A DNA stretch of 64,000 nucleotides from Gluconobacter potus (GTDB lineage Bacteria > Pseudomonadota > Alphaproteobacteria > Acetobacterales > Acetobacteraceae), in the NCBI RefSeq assembly GCF_015244705.1, contig NZ_JABCQF010000003.1, forward strand, positions 124,001-188,000, written 5' to 3'. The notes under the pieces were generated by a model. That model did no database searches. It was not told the origin of the DNA and worked only from the letters and a program-made list of their open reading frames with translations. Each line of letters begins with the position of its first letter. The stretch's first letter is position 1. A program made the position numbers and the translations under genes. Positions 61,870 through 64,000 of the stretch are shown piece after piece.

Positions 61870-62634
61870 TTACATCATGCCGTTGGGATGCTCGCCCATA
61901 TCCATGCCATCCATGATCATGGTTTTGTGGTGCGGATCATCGAGATGACATTCATGATCCTGAAGCTCCTCGCCCGATCCATGATCGAAGACATGCGCCA
62001 TGTCGTCGAGCAGGATGAACCCGCCATGCTTGGCCGGCGTGATGACGAGCGTGTGGATGGACATGTCATCCGCCGCAATCACCCGGAACGGCGACGGATC
62101 CAGCGACGGCACGATCCGCGCCCGGTACGGATGGCCATACAGCGACACAAGCGACCAGGTCTCGGTGATCATGTTCTTGTCGAGCTCGGCCCGGGCATAG
62201 GCCGTCAGACAGTCCAGATGGATATGCAACTGGTCCTGCGTGCGGCCCGGACGCGAATTGATGGCCATCGACAGATGGGCATCCGGAATTTCGAACCCGT
62301 AGGACTGCGCCACATGCCCGCGCTCTGCCCAGGCTTCGGCGAAATAGTTCGGTGTCTCGGGCTTCAGCAGGACGGGATCTTCAACGCCCGGAACCTTCTG
62401 CGTCGGGATCACGAGATACTGCCCACGCCCGGTCTTGTCCTTGAGCAGGGCGTAACCATCCTTCTCGTCATAGACCGTGCAGGGCTTGTGAGCAGCATCC
62501 GGCGCGCACCGTCCGTGCACGACTTTCCACAGCGCACCCCGGTCATGGGACTTGCCACACCCTGACAGCCCGAACACAACCGCTGCCGCCAGAAAACCAA
62601 CCCTGGCCGCCGTCCCGTAATTCCGCAAACTCAT
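61870..62634 (-). CDS. cdh: CDP-diacylglycerol pyrophosphatase
   Basis: Cdh hydrolyses CDP-diacylglycerol to phosphatidate and CMP at the inner membrane. The 254-residue product has a hydrophobic start with a lipobox-like LSGC (Cys26), then LWKVVHGRCAP, GQYLVIPTQKVPGVEDPVLL near 67-86, and PNYFAEAW near 91. The HIT-like catalytic motif QDQLHIHLDC is near 130-139. The C-terminal end is His/Met-rich (MIMDGMDMGEH), which may bind metal. The ATG overlaps the ppx stop by four bases (ATGA). Confidence 0.88.
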   Translation of the reverse strand: MSLRNYGTAARVGFLAAAVVFGLSGCGKSHDRGALWKVVHGRCAPDAAHKPCTVYDEKDGYALLKDKTGRGQYLVIPTQKVPGVEDPVLLKPETPNYFAEAWAERGHVAQSYGFEIPDAHLSMAINSRPGRTQDQLHIHLDCLTAYARAELDKNMITETWSLVSLYGHPYRARIVPSLDPSPFRVIAADDMSIHTLVITPAKHGGFILLDDMAHVFDHGSGEELQDHECHLDDPHHKTMIMDGMDMGEHPNGMM

Positions 62635-64000
62635 TCTTCCCTTACCTGACATTCAAGCTGCATCGCAGCCGCCAGCCTCTCGAAACGACGACGGACCGCA
62701 CTGCCTGCCGCCCGGACGCTGCGCGCGCCCAGAACCAGCACGAGCGTTCCGTCTTCCACGAGAAGCCTGCACTCATCCAGCAGGACCTTCGTCCCTGCAC
62801 AGAGTGTATACGCCAGCCGGAGCGCCAGACCCAGCCGCACCGCACGCTCGATTTCCGAACGCGACAGAAGCTGCCGGGAAGGTTCGATCAGGGGAGAATC
62901 CATCGAGACTTCATAACGCACCGCCAGCGTCAGCCCGATGAAGGCACGCGCGCTGTGGTCAAAGCCCACGCCATGTCCATGCATCACACGCCGGTAGGTC
63001 TGCTCCGCCCGGTATTCGGGATGATCGTAGGACCCGATGTCCGACAGCATGCAGGCCAGTTCGCGCAGGCGCCTCTGGGTCCGGGTCTCGTCGCGGAACA
63101 GCGGCGCCGTCCAGCTCACCAGAGGTTCGGCCAGCGCGGCACTGCGCGCCAGACGATTGGCCATCTCCGCCGCCAGATCCGTCATCGGATCGAGGCCAGC
63201 GACCGAAGACGCGACATGGCGCATGTACCAGCCCTCGCGCAGCCCATCGACGCTGAACACGACCTTGGACGGACGCACGCGCTCCATCAGGCACCGCAGT
63301 ACGACCGCCGCAAACGGCGCATCCGCCAGACGCTTGCGGGGCGCGCCGGGAAGCTTCTCCAGAGTGCGGCGGGGCGAGGCAATGACCCAGTCCGCCATCT
63401 CCCGCGCTTCCCCTTCCGATAGGGTGAAAAGATGCACGAGGTTCAGCGGATACTGCGTCCGCGCAATCTGCAGTCGCGCCAGAGCCCGGAACGCCCCACC
63501 CACCAGATAAAGCGGCCGCCCCGTCATGCCCGGAAGCCAGTTCACGGCTGCCAGAAGTTCGTTCGCGATTTCAGCCGCGCGCTCGATGCTGCCCTTGGCG
63601 CGGTCATGCAGCCGGATCACGCCCAGCTTGGTCGTCACAGCCTCGAAATACTGACCCTCAGCCACATGGATCAGCTCCAGCGATCCGCCGCCGATATCCG
63701 CAACCAGACCGTTCGCTTCGGGCAGCCCGCACAGCACGCCGCGCGCCGCATAATCGGCTTCCTCGGTTCCTTCCAGAACCCGGATCGGCACACCTGGCAT
63801 CCGGGCGCGGATCGCATCCACGAAATCCGGACCGTTGGATGCATCGCGGACAGCGGCCGTGGCGAGAACCTCGAAAGGCTCGGCGCCCATGGCGCGGGCG
63901 ACGGTGTGGAACCGCCCCAGCACGTCCATCGCCAGCGCCACGCCCTCGTCATTGAGACGGCCCGTTGCATCCAGACCACGCCCCAGCTTGAGCGTGACCT
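62631..64000 (-). CDS. ppx: Exopolyphosphatase (Ppx/GppA family), 5' truncated
   Basis: This enzyme removes phosphate from polyphosphate ends or from pppGpp. The frame runs off the right edge, and the visible 456 residues include KLGRGLDATGRL at the first codons. VRDASNGPDFVDAIR follows near 53, the phosphate-binding ADIGGGSLELIHV near 103, and a C-terminal helical HD-like domain. Whether it prefers polyphosphate or pppGpp is not decidable. Its stop overlaps the start of the cdh gene. The true start lies outside the window. Confidence 0.93.
   Translation of the reverse strand, partial: VTLKLGRGLDATGRLNDEGVALAMDVLGRFHTVARAMGAEPFEVLATAAVRDASNGPDFVDAIRARMPGVPIRVLEGTEEADYAARGVLCGLPEANGLVADIGGGSLELIHVAEGQYFEAVTTKLGVIRLHDRAKGSIERAAEIANELLAAVNWLPGMTGRPLYLVGGAFRALARLQIARTQYPLNLVHLFTLSEGEAREMADWVIASPRRTLEKLPGAPRKRLADAPFAAVVLRCLMERVRPSKVVFSVDGLREGWYMRHVASSVAGLDPMTDLAAEMANRLARSAALAEPLVSWTAPLFRDETRTQRRLRELACMLSDIGSYDHPEYRAEQTYRRVMHGHGVGFDHSARAFIGLTLAVRYEVSMDSPLIEPSRQLLSRSEIERAVRLGLALRLAYTLCAGTKVLLDECRLLVEDGTLVLVLGARSVRAAGSAVRRRFERLAAAMQLECQVREE

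Noticed and set aside
1-64000. CRISPR arrays, IS elements, prophage or rRNA operons
   Set aside because: No regularly spaced direct repeats, transposase, phage structural gene or rRNA sequence was noticed on either strand.

Overview
The window is a gene-dense, GC-rich (roughly 60%) chromosomal stretch from a Gram-negative alphaproteobacterium. Gene content and protein character fit an acetic acid bacterium (Acetobacteraceae), most likely Gluconobacter or a close relative. This is an inference from recognised families (MbfA-type ferritin-VIT1 protein, plant-type GshA, yfgM-bamB-der and argH-lptM blocks, class Ia RNR, FabI), not from a database search. I see about 70 protein genes (two cut by the window ends), one tRNA-Arg, several intrinsic terminators, and no insertion sequence, prophage, rRNA or CRISPR array. 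Most of the sequence is housekeeping.

1-7.9 kb: 3' end of smc; a phosphoesterase / chorismate mutase / SixA run; citrate synthase; a 78-residue protein behind a Fur-box-like site; pyrE-murI; ispB with a divergent TrmN6-like methyltransferase. 8-14.4 kb: nrdA-nrdB behind a pair of NrdR-type boxes, an OsmC protein, fabI-aroC and an uncharacterised 180-residue protein. 14.5-20.7 kb: pdxH, a universal stress protein, an alginate-lyase-fold secreted protein, then an LPS cluster: a DUF374-KdtA fusion, lpxK and an LpxL-type acyltransferase. 20.8-31.9 kb: a short unknown gene, lpoA-like and rsmI genes whose starts overlap head to head, the run rsmE-gshA-mbfA-lolA, ubiA with a lysine methyltransferase, and a sugar porter with a multidrug-type MFS exporter.

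32-37.7 kb: yfgM-like/bamB/der, two small envelope proteins and dihydroorotase. 37.8-46.3 kb: a long co-oriented run with overlapping or near-overlapping genes: three Tat-like TlpA thioredoxins, an N-formylglutamate amidohydrolase, aroE, coaE, dnaQ, two glycosyltransferases (GT9, GT4) and an AsnB-type amidotransferase. 46.3-58.9 kb: argH-lptM, then about 7 kb of mixed genes (gluQ, HNH nuclease, CHRD protein, a tryptophan-repeat protein, guaA, tRNA-Arg, response regulator, trypsin-like protease, cdd), then lysA and a large TIGR02302-type membrane protein. The family neighbourhood argH-lptM-lysA appears split here. 59-64 kb: secreted unknown protein, HAD phosphatase, MFS transporter, CDP-diacylglycerol pyrophosphatase and the 3' part of ppx.

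Envelope biogenesis is the strongest shared theme: Kdo transfer, lipid A acylation, BamB, LolA, LptM, LpoA, periplasmic thiol chemistry and glycosyl transfer. The best leads are the DUF374-KdtA fusion, the triple Tat-like TlpA array, the lyase-fold protein with altered catalytic motifs, the tryptophan-repeat protein with its small membrane partner, and the possible iron-regulated 78-residue protein. I found no clear undescribed defence or mobile system.
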